Below the pieces are notes generated by a model, which saw only the letters and a program-made list of their open reading frames with translations, had not been told where the DNA came from and did no database searches. 64,000 nucleotides of DNA from Lachancea dasiensis (lineage: Eukaryota; Ascomycota; Saccharomycetes; Saccharomycetales; Saccharomycetaceae), in assembly GCA_900074725.1 (NCBI GenBank), contig LT598455.1, positions 807,802 to 871,801 of the forward strand. The letters run 5' to 3'. The translations under genes and the position numbers were made by a program. Shown piece by piece: positions 47,701 through 57,495 of the stretch; the stretch's first letter is position 1; each line of letters opens with the position of its first letter.

Positions 47701-49213
47701 CTCGAATAGTTTAAATGCGTAGTCCCTGACTGGCAGTATCCAAAAACTGTTTCCGTGTTCTACGTGACAGATGTGTAAATTTTAGTTAATCATAGGGGCC
47801 AATATAAATTGTACTGCACAAATATTTGATCACTATATACAACTGTGACGTCCCGTTAAATATCGAAAGCAGTGGCCATGCTGCCAGTTACACATCCAGC
47901 GAGCCCACTCCACTGTCATCTATTGTACATAATGAGCTGCTCCACATTTAGATGATTAGAAAGTAATATTGGTCTGGATGGGTCGCAGGTTCGAGTTATG
48001 CTAAGAAGAAGACAACTTGCTATAAAAAAGCATTGCTCCTTCAAGAGCCAGACCTATTTAGCGGTCAATATACGTGCTACAGTCCTTACCACTCCATCAA
48101 GCTCATTTTGAAGCGCATCAGAGGTTACCTACAAGCAATGCGGAACGATCATGGCTTAACAGTCGTCCTTGCTACGAGACGCCTCTTGGTCCTATGGTGC
48201 TGTATAAATCCCAAAAACTGATTTGCTCGAAAATTAGACCCGCCCTGTCTCGACGGCTAAGTTCACCTTTTACCGTGGAATAGAACCATCCTACCAAGTC
48301 ACTTAACACCACTGTGACATGAGTAATCATCTTACCATTTCCCTGCGCCCAAGCCCGAGCTGCCCGCGCGTGTCTCCACTCTAACGTAATTCCGAGCGAG
48401 CTACAATTACGACGGCAGAACACGGTCGTTCCCGGATCATAATTTCATGCAGACCATTTTCCCACCTTAAACCCTGCGTTAAGCAGTGTTACACCAAAAC
48501 TTTAGGACCGACGCAGTATTACTTGCCAATCCCCATGGCGGCTATCCAATATGAACTTGCTCCTTAACATGGACGATCTAAGATGCCATTAACATCGATG
48601 TTGTCGCAATTTTGGGCTCTCAGTTATCAGCTCAAGCTAATAATTATCAAAAGCTTGTTCAAGATTTTACTTTCTCAATTACGGCTGACCACACTTGAGC
48701 AAGAATAAGAAGAGCAGACGCAACATAAACTAGCACAACTGTAGCCTAAACCGAAGCTGTCACAGACATACCACCATGAAACTTCGGGCAGCGTCTGCAG
48801 TTTATTTTTAGCGTAAATGCGTGGACTATCGGATTAATTTGACTACTGGTTTGGGTGAAGCCCATTAGAATGCCGAAATAACTCAAGAATGCAATGCTGA
48901 CTGAACAGGCAACATGGTATGGCCTAATTAGAGGAGAAGGGTATGAAAACCTTTTCTTGGAGTCAGTCTTTGAACTTTGATGGGAAATGGTTCACCAAAA
49001 ATTCGTGATTATCCAAGAAGAACGCGAAAAATGAAACCCGCGAAAAGATCAAAACGCGTTCACCAAAGTGTGGACCGAGCAGCTGGCCAACCATCTTAAA
49101 AAGAGGTCGAGTCGATGAGGGCGCCCGTTTAGAGGAGCCCGACCTTGCCAACTATTTTGACGAACTTTACACCACTTTTGCAGGACCGTTACCATCAAGA
49201 CTATCGACATCGC
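47701..49213. other. Divergent END3/AXL2 intergenic region
   Basis: About 1.5 kb. A GCAGGTTCGAGTTATGC stretch near 47990 resembles a tRNA T arm but has no 5' half. Short open frames (48033-48423) match nothing. The AXL2 frame is open to 49145, but signal peptide and homology place the start at 49214. AXL2 is periodically expressed in yeast, so a longer promoter is plausible. Confidence 0.45.
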
Positions 49214-51682
49214 ATGCACTTAGCTGGGCTTCTTCTCTTAGGCCTCTGGACAGCTCTGGTGCGGTGCAAGCCCTACGAAGCTTTTGGGGCGGACAGTCAG
49301 TATCTTCCGATCGCCTCTGTTGGTTCCGACTTCTCCGTTCAGCTCTCAAACGACACCTTCAAGTCTACAGAAAATGACGACGTTCAAATACAATACGAAG
49401 CTTTCGATCTTCCCTCCTGGCTTCAATTCGATTCGGACTCTCGTGTTCTTTCTGGCACTCCTTCTAGTTCGGATTTAAGTAATGAAGACGACACTAGTCG
49501 TGTCTCGTACGTGTTACAGGGCACAGACCCAAACGACAATCAATCCATCAACAAGACCTACCATCTAGCTATTACCAGAAACGAGCAGCTTTCTGTCTCT
49601 TCAGGCTTTAATCTGCTAAGTTTATTGAAAAACAGCGGATACACCAACGGTAAAAACGCTTTAAAGTTGAAACCAGGGGAAGTTTTCAACGTAACGTTCG
49701 ACAGGGACACGTTTGATAACACAAACTCATCCACCCAGTATTATGGTCGCTCCAAATTGTACCATGTCTCCCTACCACCGTGGGTGGCTTTTGATCAAAC
49801 GAACCTGAAATTTAGCGGTGTTGCTCCTGTTGTCAATTCAGAAATTGCACCTGAATTTTCATACTCCTTCTCACTAATCGCCACGGATATCGAAGGATAC
49901 ACTGGCGCGGAAGTGGATTTCGACTTAGTTATCGGTGCTCACCAGTTCACTACTTCAATCCAAAACACTTTGGCCGTTAATGTCTCAAGTTCGGGATCTT
50001 TCTCGTATCCTTTGCCAATGGCGTACGTTTATCTTGACAATGAGCCGGTATCTACTTCCAATATTAGCTCTATCGATCTGTTAGACAACCCTGATTGGGC
50101 TAACATTTCTAACAACACTTTGAAGGGGACACTACCTGACGGGCAAGATAGCCAGAATCTGACGGTAGCCATTTCTGATACATATGGAGATTCAGTATAT
50201 CTCAACTTTTTGGTTGAGTCTACGCGTGAGTTATTTGCAGTATCATCTCTTCCTAACGTTAATGCAACACAAGGCGAGTGGTTCCAAACACAATTTTTGC
50301 CATCCCAATTTACCGATTATGACAATACAAATGTGTCTCTGAAGTTTACCAACACCTCTCAATCTACGTCTTGGCTGTCGTACCACAGTGCTAATATGAC
50401 CCTATCTGGCGAAGTACCGGACAATTTTGAAGATTTGACGGTTAATGTGATTGCCGCGCAAGGTTCTGAATTGCAAGAACTCCCATTCAAGATGACAGCC
50501 GTACGTGCAAAACACAAAACTTCATCTTCGTCAACTTCATCGTCTCACTCTGCTACGTCAACCTCTTCGTCTGCAGCTAGCACGGGCTCTTCATCCTCGA
50601 GCTCCACACCTTCGGCTACTCACCCCATATCAAAGGCAGCGTCCAAGCAAAACAATCATGCTGTTGCTATAGCTTGTGGTGTGGCAATTCCTCTCGTCGC
50701 CATAATTGCACTAATTATCTTGTTCCTACTTTTGTGGAGACGCAGAAAGAGTAAATCGGGAGAAACCAGGGACAGCGAGAACCCTCCACAAATAAGCAAT
50801 CCACAACTAGGAAACCCTGCTAACAATCCTGCATTCTATGGGGCAGGTTCTCCTTTTGGTGATGAAAACACAATCGATGACAATTCGACAGCCAAAAGGC
50901 TAGCGGCTTTGAACGCAATGAAATTAGACGAACAAGCAGGCTCTGGTTCAGAAGTGTCAACATTGGAAGAAAAAGCCGGATATGCCACTTCACATTCATC
51001 AAGCTCAGACCTCTATCATGACGCGCAGCAAGTAGGGAGCACTGATGCGTTACTTGAAGATAATGATCCCTATTTTGATTCCAATAAACACACGTCGTCA
51101 GTATATCTAAACAGTGAGCCCACCAACCGGAAATCATGGAGGTTCTCCACTCTAGGGACTAACGCGAGAGAGAATATACGGGAAAGCTATAATTCACTGA
51201 ATACCGTGAGTACGGCTGAACTTTTCAACACCAACATTACCAGCAACCAAACGCTACCAAAGGACCCTAGAAAATCTTCTTTGGGTCTTCGAGATTCGGT
51301 ATTTATGGGAATGGGTTCTGGCGGTACCAAGAAGGGTAACATGCATTCAAGCACGGGAAGTCCACGAAAGTCGTATACTGGATTGAGGAGTGAGTTGTCA
51401 GGCGATCGTGTCCTCCCTAACTTAACTGAATATCCACACGACCAACACTCTAGTAATTCGCGGGTCACTAGCAGCAGTTCAGACGATCTCATTCCCGTCA
51501 AACAAGGTGACAATTATCAGTGGGTCGAGCGAGACGGATCCAGAGATGCACTGCCCAATAGAAAGAGAAGTATAAAAAAGCTAGTGAATCTGCCCAATAA
51601 GAGTGGCGTCGGCGTCTGGGACGCCAATGACATCGAGGGACAGGTACCAGAAATGGAAATCTCCATGGATTCTAATCTCTAG
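49214..51682 (+). CDS. AXL2: Axial bud-site selection protein Axl2/Bud10
   Basis: A type I plasma membrane glycoprotein that marks the axial budding site at the bud neck with Bud3 and Bud4. The 822-residue product (823 in S. cerevisiae, YIL140W) has a signal peptide (MHLAGLLLLGLWTALVRC) and then KPYEAF, matching the start of mature Axl2. Cadherin-like repeats with many NxS/T sites follow. A Ser/Thr-rich stalk (about 435-475) leads to one membrane segment (about 482-508, AIACGVAIPL) and a basic RRRK stop-transfer signal. The cytoplasmic tail keeps RLAALNAMKLD. The ATG at 49145 would bury the signal peptide behind 23 charged residues, so 49214 is used. Confidence 0.95.
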   Translation: MHLAGLLLLGLWTALVRCKPYEAFGADSQYLPIASVGSDFSVQLSNDTFKSTENDDVQIQYEAFDLPSWLQFDSDSRVLSGTPSSSDLSNEDDTSRVSYVLQGTDPNDNQSINKTYHLAITRNEQLSVSSGFNLLSLLKNSGYTNGKNALKLKPGEVFNVTFDRDTFDNTNSSTQYYGRSKLYHVSLPPWVAFDQTNLKFSGVAPVVNSEIAPEFSYSFSLIATDIEGYTGAEVDFDLVIGAHQFTTSIQNTLAVNVSSSGSFSYPLPMAYVYLDNEPVSTSNISSIDLLDNPDWANISNNTLKGTLPDGQDSQNLTVAISDTYGDSVYLNFLVESTRELFAVSSLPNVNATQGEWFQTQFLPSQFTDYDNTNVSLKFTNTSQSTSWLSYHSANMTLSGEVPDNFEDLTVNVIAAQGSELQELPFKMTAVRAKHKTSSSSTSSSHSATSTSSSAASTGSSSSSSTPSATHPISKAASKQNNHAVAIACGVAIPLVAIIALIILFLLLWRRRKSKSGETRDSENPPQISNPQLGNPANNPAFYGAGSPFGDENTIDDNSTAKRLAALNAMKLDEQAGSGSEVSTLEEKAGYATSHSSSSDLYHDAQQVGSTDALLEDNDPYFDSNKHTSSVYLNSEPTNRKSWRFSTLGTNARENIRESYNSLNTVSTAELFNTNITSNQTLPKDPRKSSLGLRDSVFMGMGSGGTKKGNMHSSTGSPRKSYTGLRSELSGDRVLPNLTEYPHDQHSSNSRVTSSSSDDLIPVKQGDNYQWVERDGSRDALPNRKRSIKKLVNLPNKSGVGVWDANDIEGQVPEMEISMDSNL

Positions 51683-51867
51683 GGGTTGAAATTAAACCTC
51701 ATTTAGATATTTGTAACATTATATATACGCAGAAAGGTTAATACGAGGGGATGTTATTTGCATGTATCATTTGATAGTATCTCTGCAAAGCATATTTGGA
51801 ATATTGAATATATAGACATTCCCAGAGAATGGAGAAATTCACAAAAAAATAAAAGCCAACGCTTGTT

Positions 51868-53487
51868 CTATAATTTCACCTCTCTCTTTAGGCTACTAGC
51901 GTAATTGGCTGTGTCCATAGCACGTCTTCTTGCGCTGACGTACTCGACCATCTCAGAATAGCTTTCTGGCACCACGGTTGCATAACCTGGCTCACCGACA
52001 GTTTTGTCGTCTGAGTCTCTGTGAGCGTAGAAAGAGAAGATGAAGGAACCGGAAGAAGTATTTCCCTCTGAGGCTAGTTCCTGAACCATTGTGTCAACTC
52101 TCACTTGAATCAAAGTACCGGGCTTGCTGAGCATAGCATCTAGATTGCTTGAAAGCTTATTGATTGGAGAAGGGTCAAAATGAAAAACTGTATTGCCATC
52201 GATCGACTTGTCGGTCACAGCTGCAATTTTGGGCTTAGATCCTTGTTCATACAGGTGTTCAGTGTGAACGACCGAGGCATCCATATGTAAGATGGACCCT
52301 ACAGGTACGGGTGCCTTGAAATGGGTGGAGTCCAAGGACACAAATCTAGGGAAAGCATGTGAAAAGGACGCCGCAGCACAGTAGGCCAATTCAAATGTTT
52401 GTCTCATTAAATAACCACCGAAAATCATGTAAGAGTGTCTGTTTCTATATTGTGGTTGCATGAACATAGTGGATTTGACGTTTGTATCCTTCATGAACAT
52501 AACATTGTTTGGCTTTTTAGACACTTTGGCCAACTGTTTGGAAGCTGCCCACATGTCATGGATGATCTTGGATTCTTGACCAGTTGGAGGGTTGGTATCC
52601 AAATTCTCGTTTGCAGCACGCAGCTTTTTGGCGGCATTGTGGGACTCTGCACGTCTGAAGTCTTTCCATTCCTTTTCGTTGAGTGGCAAGAGTTTGTTCA
52701 CTGCCAAAGACTTATGAGTTTCCGGGTTTCTGGCAACAAAAGTGAAAGAAGCAGTTAAAAAGGTATCGTCGTCCGCCAAAGAAGATTCATTGATTTCTTT
52801 AGGAATTTCTCCCTTGATAGCACTGGCCTTAATGGAGATTTCCATCGAGGACCTACCGGTCCAAACCACAGCGCCCGAAAGGACCACGTTGTAGTCGGCC
52901 ATGTAATCGATGCTCTTGAGCATGTAAATACGGTCCACCGATGCAGTCACAATGACCGGCTCGGCTGGTGAAGTGTGTCTATAAGCAATTCTTCCGGCCA
53001 AAGCATCCAAATCCTGGAAAATTTGACCCATTCTTAGTCGCCCTGCGGCATTCACGTAAAAATCCGCAACCGTTGGGTCATCACGGAAAGGAAGAGTTAG
53101 GTACGAGAACGAGTCCTTGCGAGATCTTTCGCCGACTTCGGTTGATTTGACCGAATTGTAAACATAAGAGTCGATGATCTTCCCCTGCGCTAATTGTTTT
53201 TCACGCTCCGCGAGGGCATTGAGCCAAGTAGCTTCGTAGCCGTCTACAGTTGTGGGGCTACCAGTTAGCCTTCTGTGTTCGTACTGGTCCGTCAGGGTCG
53301 TGGCGGCGGCGTCTGGCTGGCTGGAAGCATCGTTGGACTTGCCGTCGTCCTTTTTATGCACCATTCTGATGCTGTGCCTCTGCAAGTGCGGAGCGTACAC
53401 CTGTTTCAAGCCGTTTGTTGCTGACGTTTTGGTCAAAGCTGCCGAGCCGGCTTTGGAGCTTGGACGAAATAATAGGGAACGAATCAT
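51868..53487 (-). CDS. Mitochondrial acyl-CoA thioesterase, ACOT9-like
   Basis: A 539-residue protein with a basic Ser/Thr-rich N-terminus (MIRSLLFRPSSKAGSAAL) typical of mitochondrial import. Two hotdog-fold domains follow (about 110-290 and 340-500), as in ACOT9/10-type thioesterases that hydrolyse acyl-CoA to free acid and CoA. Signs of the fold are GQIFQDLDALAGRIAY in domain 1 and GGYLMRQTFELAY in domain 2. The second is the long-helix segment that carries the usual active-site Asp/Asn/Gln neighbourhood. I recall no S. cerevisiae equivalent at this place or elsewhere, so it was probably lost after the genome duplication. Its upstream region has three CACGTG motifs. Substrate chain length cannot be told. 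Confidence 0.8.
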   Translation of the reverse strand: MIRSLLFRPSSKAGSAALTKTSATNGLKQVYAPHLQRHSIRMVHKKDDGKSNDASSQPDAAATTLTDQYEHRRLTGSPTTVDGYEATWLNALAEREKQLAQGKIIDSYVYNSVKSTEVGERSRKDSFSYLTLPFRDDPTVADFYVNAAGRLRMGQIFQDLDALAGRIAYRHTSPAEPVIVTASVDRIYMLKSIDYMADYNVVLSGAVVWTGRSSMEISIKASAIKGEIPKEINESSLADDDTFLTASFTFVARNPETHKSLAVNKLLPLNEKEWKDFRRAESHNAAKKLRAANENLDTNPPTGQESKIIHDMWAASKQLAKVSKKPNNVMFMKDTNVKSTMFMQPQYRNRHSYMIFGGYLMRQTFELAYCAAASFSHAFPRFVSLDSTHFKAPVPVGSILHMDASVVHTEHLYEQGSKPKIAAVTDKSIDGNTVFHFDPSPINKLSSNLDAMLSKPGTLIQVRVDTMVQELASEGNTSSGSFIFSFYAHRDSDDKTVGEPGYATVVPESYSEMVEYVSARRRAMDTANYASSLKREVKL

Positions 53488-54053
53488 GTATCCGGATGGA
53501 AATGAGAACGGAAACTAGAACAAAGCCTGAGGATCGTAGCGCTTACTGATGGGATGAACTACCTTTCTAATAACTTCCGGCAAATTACTAGCTCTAGTTT
53601 TCTGTTGGTCTTTCAGAAGGCCGTAACGGGAACGCTGTCGAAAATAAGTGAGCTTGCCTCGAGTGCGTGTCGCTGAGTCTAGCTGCGTACAAGCCAGATG
53701 GGAAAAATTAGAAAACTGGACCTTTCTGTGTATACTCTTTGCCGAGCAAACTCGTCAAAAGCCGTAAATCCGGTTTGGTTTTTGGTTGGAAAACCCACAC
53801 GTTGTGAAGCGTAGGGGTAATGAAATAGTAGCTTCAAATACGGTTGATTGAAGGCGTTGTAGTTACAACGGATAAGCAGGACCTCTTATATACCACCAAT
53901 TGACTCTAACCGGAGCCTTTCAGGAGAGATGAGAGGGTTAAGAAATCGTATATGTAATATCTGCCCCGCTCCCGATGCCGTTTATCACTTACTCCCTTCC
54001 AACAAAAAAAACAGGTGGATGGGAAAGCCAACTGTTCGTTGAGCGTGATGGCG

Positions 54054-54088
54054 CCTCCACGTGGAGGCCACGTGCACAGTGTCACGTG
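54054..54088. promoter_or_regulatory. Cluster of three CACGTG motifs
   Basis: CACGTG at 54058-54063, 54069-54074 and 54083-54088. The first is the centre of a perfect 14-bp palindrome CCTCCACGTGGAGG (54054-54067); the third reads GTCACGTGGA, a Cbf1-type form. The cluster is about 570-600 bp upstream of the thioesterase gene. Confidence 0.55.
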
Positions 54089-54395
54089 GAATGTAGATAA
54101 CGGTTTGTCGTTTGGAAATGCACGACGGGTCGGCAGAGATGCGATACTTGGCACTACCGCGAGCTTCTAAAAAGTCGCCCTGGGCCTTTGAAGATCCAGT
54201 GAGGGCCGGATGCTCGCCGCCCGCGTGTGGTTGTAGCAGAAGAGGGCACGTCACTTTGTACAAAAGTGATACGCAAACGGTGGGTTCTTGTTCTTAGTAC
54301 TTGGCTCAACAGAAGCTGAAGCGGGGGTCTGTGTGACAATTACAGGGGCTGGATTTCTCTTGGGAACGCTGTTCCCTCACGGTTGAAGGTGTCTC

Positions 54396-54401
54396 AAAAA
54401 A
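54396..54401 (-). terminator. Pol III terminator of tRNA-Thr copy 2
   Basis: Six A on the plus strand, a T6 run on the minus strand, 4 nt after the tRNA. Confidence 0.75.
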
Positions 54402-54405
54402 TAAA

Positions 54406-54478
54406 TGCTTCCAACCAGATTTGAACTGATGATCTCCACATTACTAGTGTGGCGCCTTACCAACTTGGCCATAGAAGC
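54406..54478 (-). tRNA. tT(AGU): tRNA-Thr (anticodon AGU), copy 2
   Basis: A 73-nt intronless tRNA on the minus strand, identical at every base to the plus-strand gene at 43780-43852. Flanks differ apart from a few bases, so this is a dispersed family copy, not a recent segment duplication. Confidence 0.97.
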
Positions 54479-54920
54479 TATTTCTGTTGGAAGCGCAGGG
54501 CAGCTAGCTCCATGCCATGCAAACAGCAACACGTGACGCTAATCCGAGAGCGTATCAATGCACCGTTGATGATTTCCAGCCGGCAGGTTTGTCCAGCTCT
54601 CTTTTCTGTGCCTGTACTTAGGACCAGCATGCTTGCATGCCTCTCTATGTATTATCCTAGTGCGGAGCGTCGACGCCGACAATCGCCTAACATTTTGCTT
54701 CCGGGCAGTTCACTATGACCTTTATTGGTCGCCTGGGCCACCAGATGCTTGATCTGACCGGTGCACAATACCTATACGACACCCCAAGTGGCTAACGGGG
54801 CTGAAACCTATCTAGAATTCCGAAATTCGTACCATACTCCGTTCTTTTCGCACAAAGAGGTATAATAACATAGAATATAGTGTACTATTAGGAGGTGTTT
54901 TGTTTAGGTAGTTAGAAAAC

Positions 54921-54950
54921 GGGAAAAATGGGTGTTTGTGGGAGGGGGGG
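54921..54950 (+). other. G-quadruplex motif
   Basis: Four G runs on the plus strand (54921-54923, 54930-54932, 54940-54942, 54944-54950) with loops of 6, 7 and 1 nt, fitting the G3+N1-7 pattern. It stands alone in an intergenic region. Confidence 0.6.
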
Positions 54951-55822
54951 ATAGTGAAGGTGTATCATGTGGAAAAACGGGCAGAAAGGATAGGAAGTGA
55001 TATAAGGTTATTGTATCAAAAGTTTTTGCGCTATGCGCCAACTGCACCCCGCTGCTCTTTGTCCCTGGCTCCAATCGCATAGCTCGCCTTCAGATCTCCA
55101 TCTGGATTCATTTACTGGCATCAGTATCGTCACTTCTTCGAATACTGACACGTGCTCGTGCCCTATTGCCCAATAATGTAGCACGCTATTGTATCCCTCG
55201 ATGCCATTGGAACAACGGGTTGGGAAAACCTACAACACCGAACGGTATTCTCGTCATGTATAGCCATTTAATTTGGAAGATCAGACTTCACATGCACCAC
55301 AAGCTGTACCACCACTGTCACCCCGTGTATGCACTTCCTGGTATTAAAAAAAATCACGACAGAAGGCGGCTCGCAATAGCACACTCTTAAATGTTTTCAT
55401 TCACCGCCTAGCTGTGAGACCACCATGCTCGGCTTACATCTTCAATGCTAGTTGCTTGGTGTGCCCGGATTCTGTCTCAATTAGTATCACGTGCTTGCTG
55501 CGTAAAACAGCTAAGCATTCGCAAAGTAATACTCTGACAGATACGTTGAGGTGTATCTCAACTCGCTCCAATACACCGAGAGCTTCGCGAGGAGTACAAC
55601 CGAGCACACCAGCCACTAAATGTTTCCATTTCCTTGCCCTCAGAACAGACCGATCGGCCAATCTGGTGGTCACTGTAGACGAGAGCAGTGTAGTTGAAAA
55701 TGTGCTTACTGTGGTTTACACGGTTTGTTTGCTCAAACATGAGCAATCGGAGGAATAGGCGAGATTGATCGTAGCCCAGTGTTCGTGAGTTGAGTAGATC
55801 TATCGACACTTGAGTTTAGAAG

Positions 55823-57370
55823 ATGGCTCTCCCCGAAGAAACGATTGAGGAACGAGATCTTCGAATTCAAAAATTGTTCGATACGCTTGATATCGATGAC
55901 ACGGGCAAGGTAAACTGTGAGCAGTTAACAAGAGCTCTTCAAAAAAGCAGCCATCCGCTAAAAAACTCTCCTGAAGCCATTGAGCAGCTCTTTCGGTCAC
56001 TAGATTGTAACAATGATACTGTAGTAGATTTCGGGGACTTCAAGAAATACGTGCTAACGGCAGAGAGTCAGATACGGCAGGGGTTTCTAAAGCTGGATAG
56101 AGATCATGACGGGAAAATTCGCACAAGTGAACTCAGCAGCTATTTGAGCACACTAGCTGAAGTCAACGAACCCCGTCCCGAACAATCATCTACCTTTAAA
56201 AATTTCTTGCATTGGGCCTTCTCATCCAAGAGGAAAGAAGCTGAAAACTACCCCTATATCACATACGATCAATGGCGTGATTTCCTTTTATTGATGCCGC
56301 GGAAGAAGGGATCGCGATTGCATACCGCATATTCATATTTTTATCTATTCAACGAAGACGTTGACCTGTCGTCCGAGGGGGATGTAACGTTAATTAACGA
56401 TTTCATACGCGGATTCGGCTTCTTTATAGCGGGCGGCGTTTCTGGAGTCATATCGAGAACCTGTACTGCGCCTTTCGATAGAATAAAGGTTTTCCTTATT
56501 GCTAGAACCGATCTGTCGTCAACTCTTTTGAACTCTAGAGACAAAGTGCTCAAAAACAACCCCGCGATAGATAGGGCCAAAATCAAGTCACCTCTGATAA
56601 AAGCTGCTACTTCGCTTTATAGACAGGGTGGGCTTAGAGCGTTTTACGTTGGCAATGGGCTGAATGTAATGAAAGTATTCCCTGAATCTGCAATAAAATT
56701 CGGATCTTTCGAATTCGCTAAAAGAATGATGGCTCAGCTAGAAGGCGTTAAAAGCACTTCTGATATCTCTAAGTTCTCAACGTACGTTGCTGGTGGTTTA
56801 GGAGGTGTGATGGCTCAATTTTCGGTGTATCCAGTGGACACCCTAAAGTACAGAGTTCAATGCGCGCCGCTCAACGCTCATAAACAAGGAAGTCGATTGA
56901 TGGTGGAAACAGCCAAGCAAATGTATCGAGAGGGGGGTTTGAAGTTATTTTATCGAGGCGTCACTGTTGGAGTCATGGGGATCTTCCCTTATGCGGCCCT
57001 GGATCTGGGCACGTTTTCGGCGCTAAAGAAGTGGTACATCACCAGGCAGTCACAGATATCTGGTCTTCCTGAGGACCAAGTTACAATGAGCAATATGTTC
57101 GTGCTTCTGATGGGGGCCTTTAGCGGCACTGTGGGTGCCACCGTCGTCTATCCGATCAATCTCCTGAGAACCAGACTACAAGCGCAAGGCACCTTCGCGC
57201 ATCCTCACACGTACAACGGGTTCAGCGATGTCTTTTTGAAGACGGTCGCTAGAGAGGGTTATCCAGGGCTGTTCAAAGGTCTGGTACCTAACTTGGCCAA
57301 AGTATGTCCAGCCGTCTCTATCAGCTATTTATGTTACGAAAACCTCAAAAGAGGCATGAATCTGGAGTAA
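55823..57370 (+). CDS. SAL1: Calcium-regulated ATP-Mg/Pi mitochondrial carrier Sal1
   Basis: A carrier of the inner mitochondrial membrane that exchanges ATP-Mg for phosphate under calcium control. The 515-residue product (494 in S. cerevisiae, YNL083W) has an N-terminal EF-hand domain. Its loops are 23-34 (ends in Gln, weak), 61-72 and 92-103 (DRDHDGKIRTSE, canonical). Three carrier repeats follow with signatures PFDRIK (about 217), PVDTLK (about 336) and PINLLR (about 444). The S. cerevisiae locus varies between functional and mutant alleles; this one is open throughout. Neighbours REV7 and PMS1 fit the ancestral order. Confidence 0.95.
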   Translation: MALPEETIEERDLRIQKLFDTLDIDDTGKVNCEQLTRALQKSSHPLKNSPEAIEQLFRSLDCNNDTVVDFGDFKKYVLTAESQIRQGFLKLDRDHDGKIRTSELSSYLSTLAEVNEPRPEQSSTFKNFLHWAFSSKRKEAENYPYITYDQWRDFLLLMPRKKGSRLHTAYSYFYLFNEDVDLSSEGDVTLINDFIRGFGFFIAGGVSGVISRTCTAPFDRIKVFLIARTDLSSTLLNSRDKVLKNNPAIDRAKIKSPLIKAATSLYRQGGLRAFYVGNGLNVMKVFPESAIKFGSFEFAKRMMAQLEGVKSTSDISKFSTYVAGGLGGVMAQFSVYPVDTLKYRVQCAPLNAHKQGSRLMVETAKQMYREGGLKLFYRGVTVGVMGIFPYAALDLGTFSALKKWYITRQSQISGLPEDQVTMSNMFVLLMGAFSGTVGATVVYPINLLRTRLQAQGTFAHPHTYNGFSDVFLKTVAREGYPGLFKGLVPNLAKVCPAVSISYLCYENLKRGMNLE

Positions 57371-57495
57371 GAATGTTAACCGCTTACTTCCAAATACCCT
57401 TGGCAATGATTAGACCCATGGGCTCCCTACTCTCATCCTTGTATGATATACGTATGCATTTCTTAAATCACACCATTATTTAAGATTAATAATAT

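Larger units (their letters stand above)
53488..55822. other. Divergent thioesterase/SAL1 intergenic region
   Basis: At 2.3 kb, the longest gene-free stretch here. It contains a CACGTG cluster (54054-54088), tRNA-Thr copy 2 and a G-quadruplex motif (54921-54950). A TCACGTGC lies at 55487-55494. The 114-codon forward frame 55414-55758 is Cys/Ser/Thr-rich with no recognisable similarity and is not called. Confidence 0.5.

Noticed and set aside
47970-48005. Possible tRNA T arm (GCAGGTTCGAGTTATGC)
   Set aside because: No D arm, anticodon arm or acceptor pairing upstream; treated as chance or an unrecognisable relic.
49145-49213. Upstream start of AXL2
   Set aside because: It would place 23 polar and charged residues before the signal peptide; homology begins at 49214.
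55414-55758. 114-codon forward frame before SAL1
   Set aside because: Composition rich in Cys, Ser and Thr, no similarity, and it overlaps the SAL1 promoter.
53488-55822. Search for LTR-type or other mobile elements beside the tRNA genes
   Set aside because: No paired terminal repeats, TG...CA ends with target duplications, or transposase/polymerase-like frames were seen here or near the other tRNAs.
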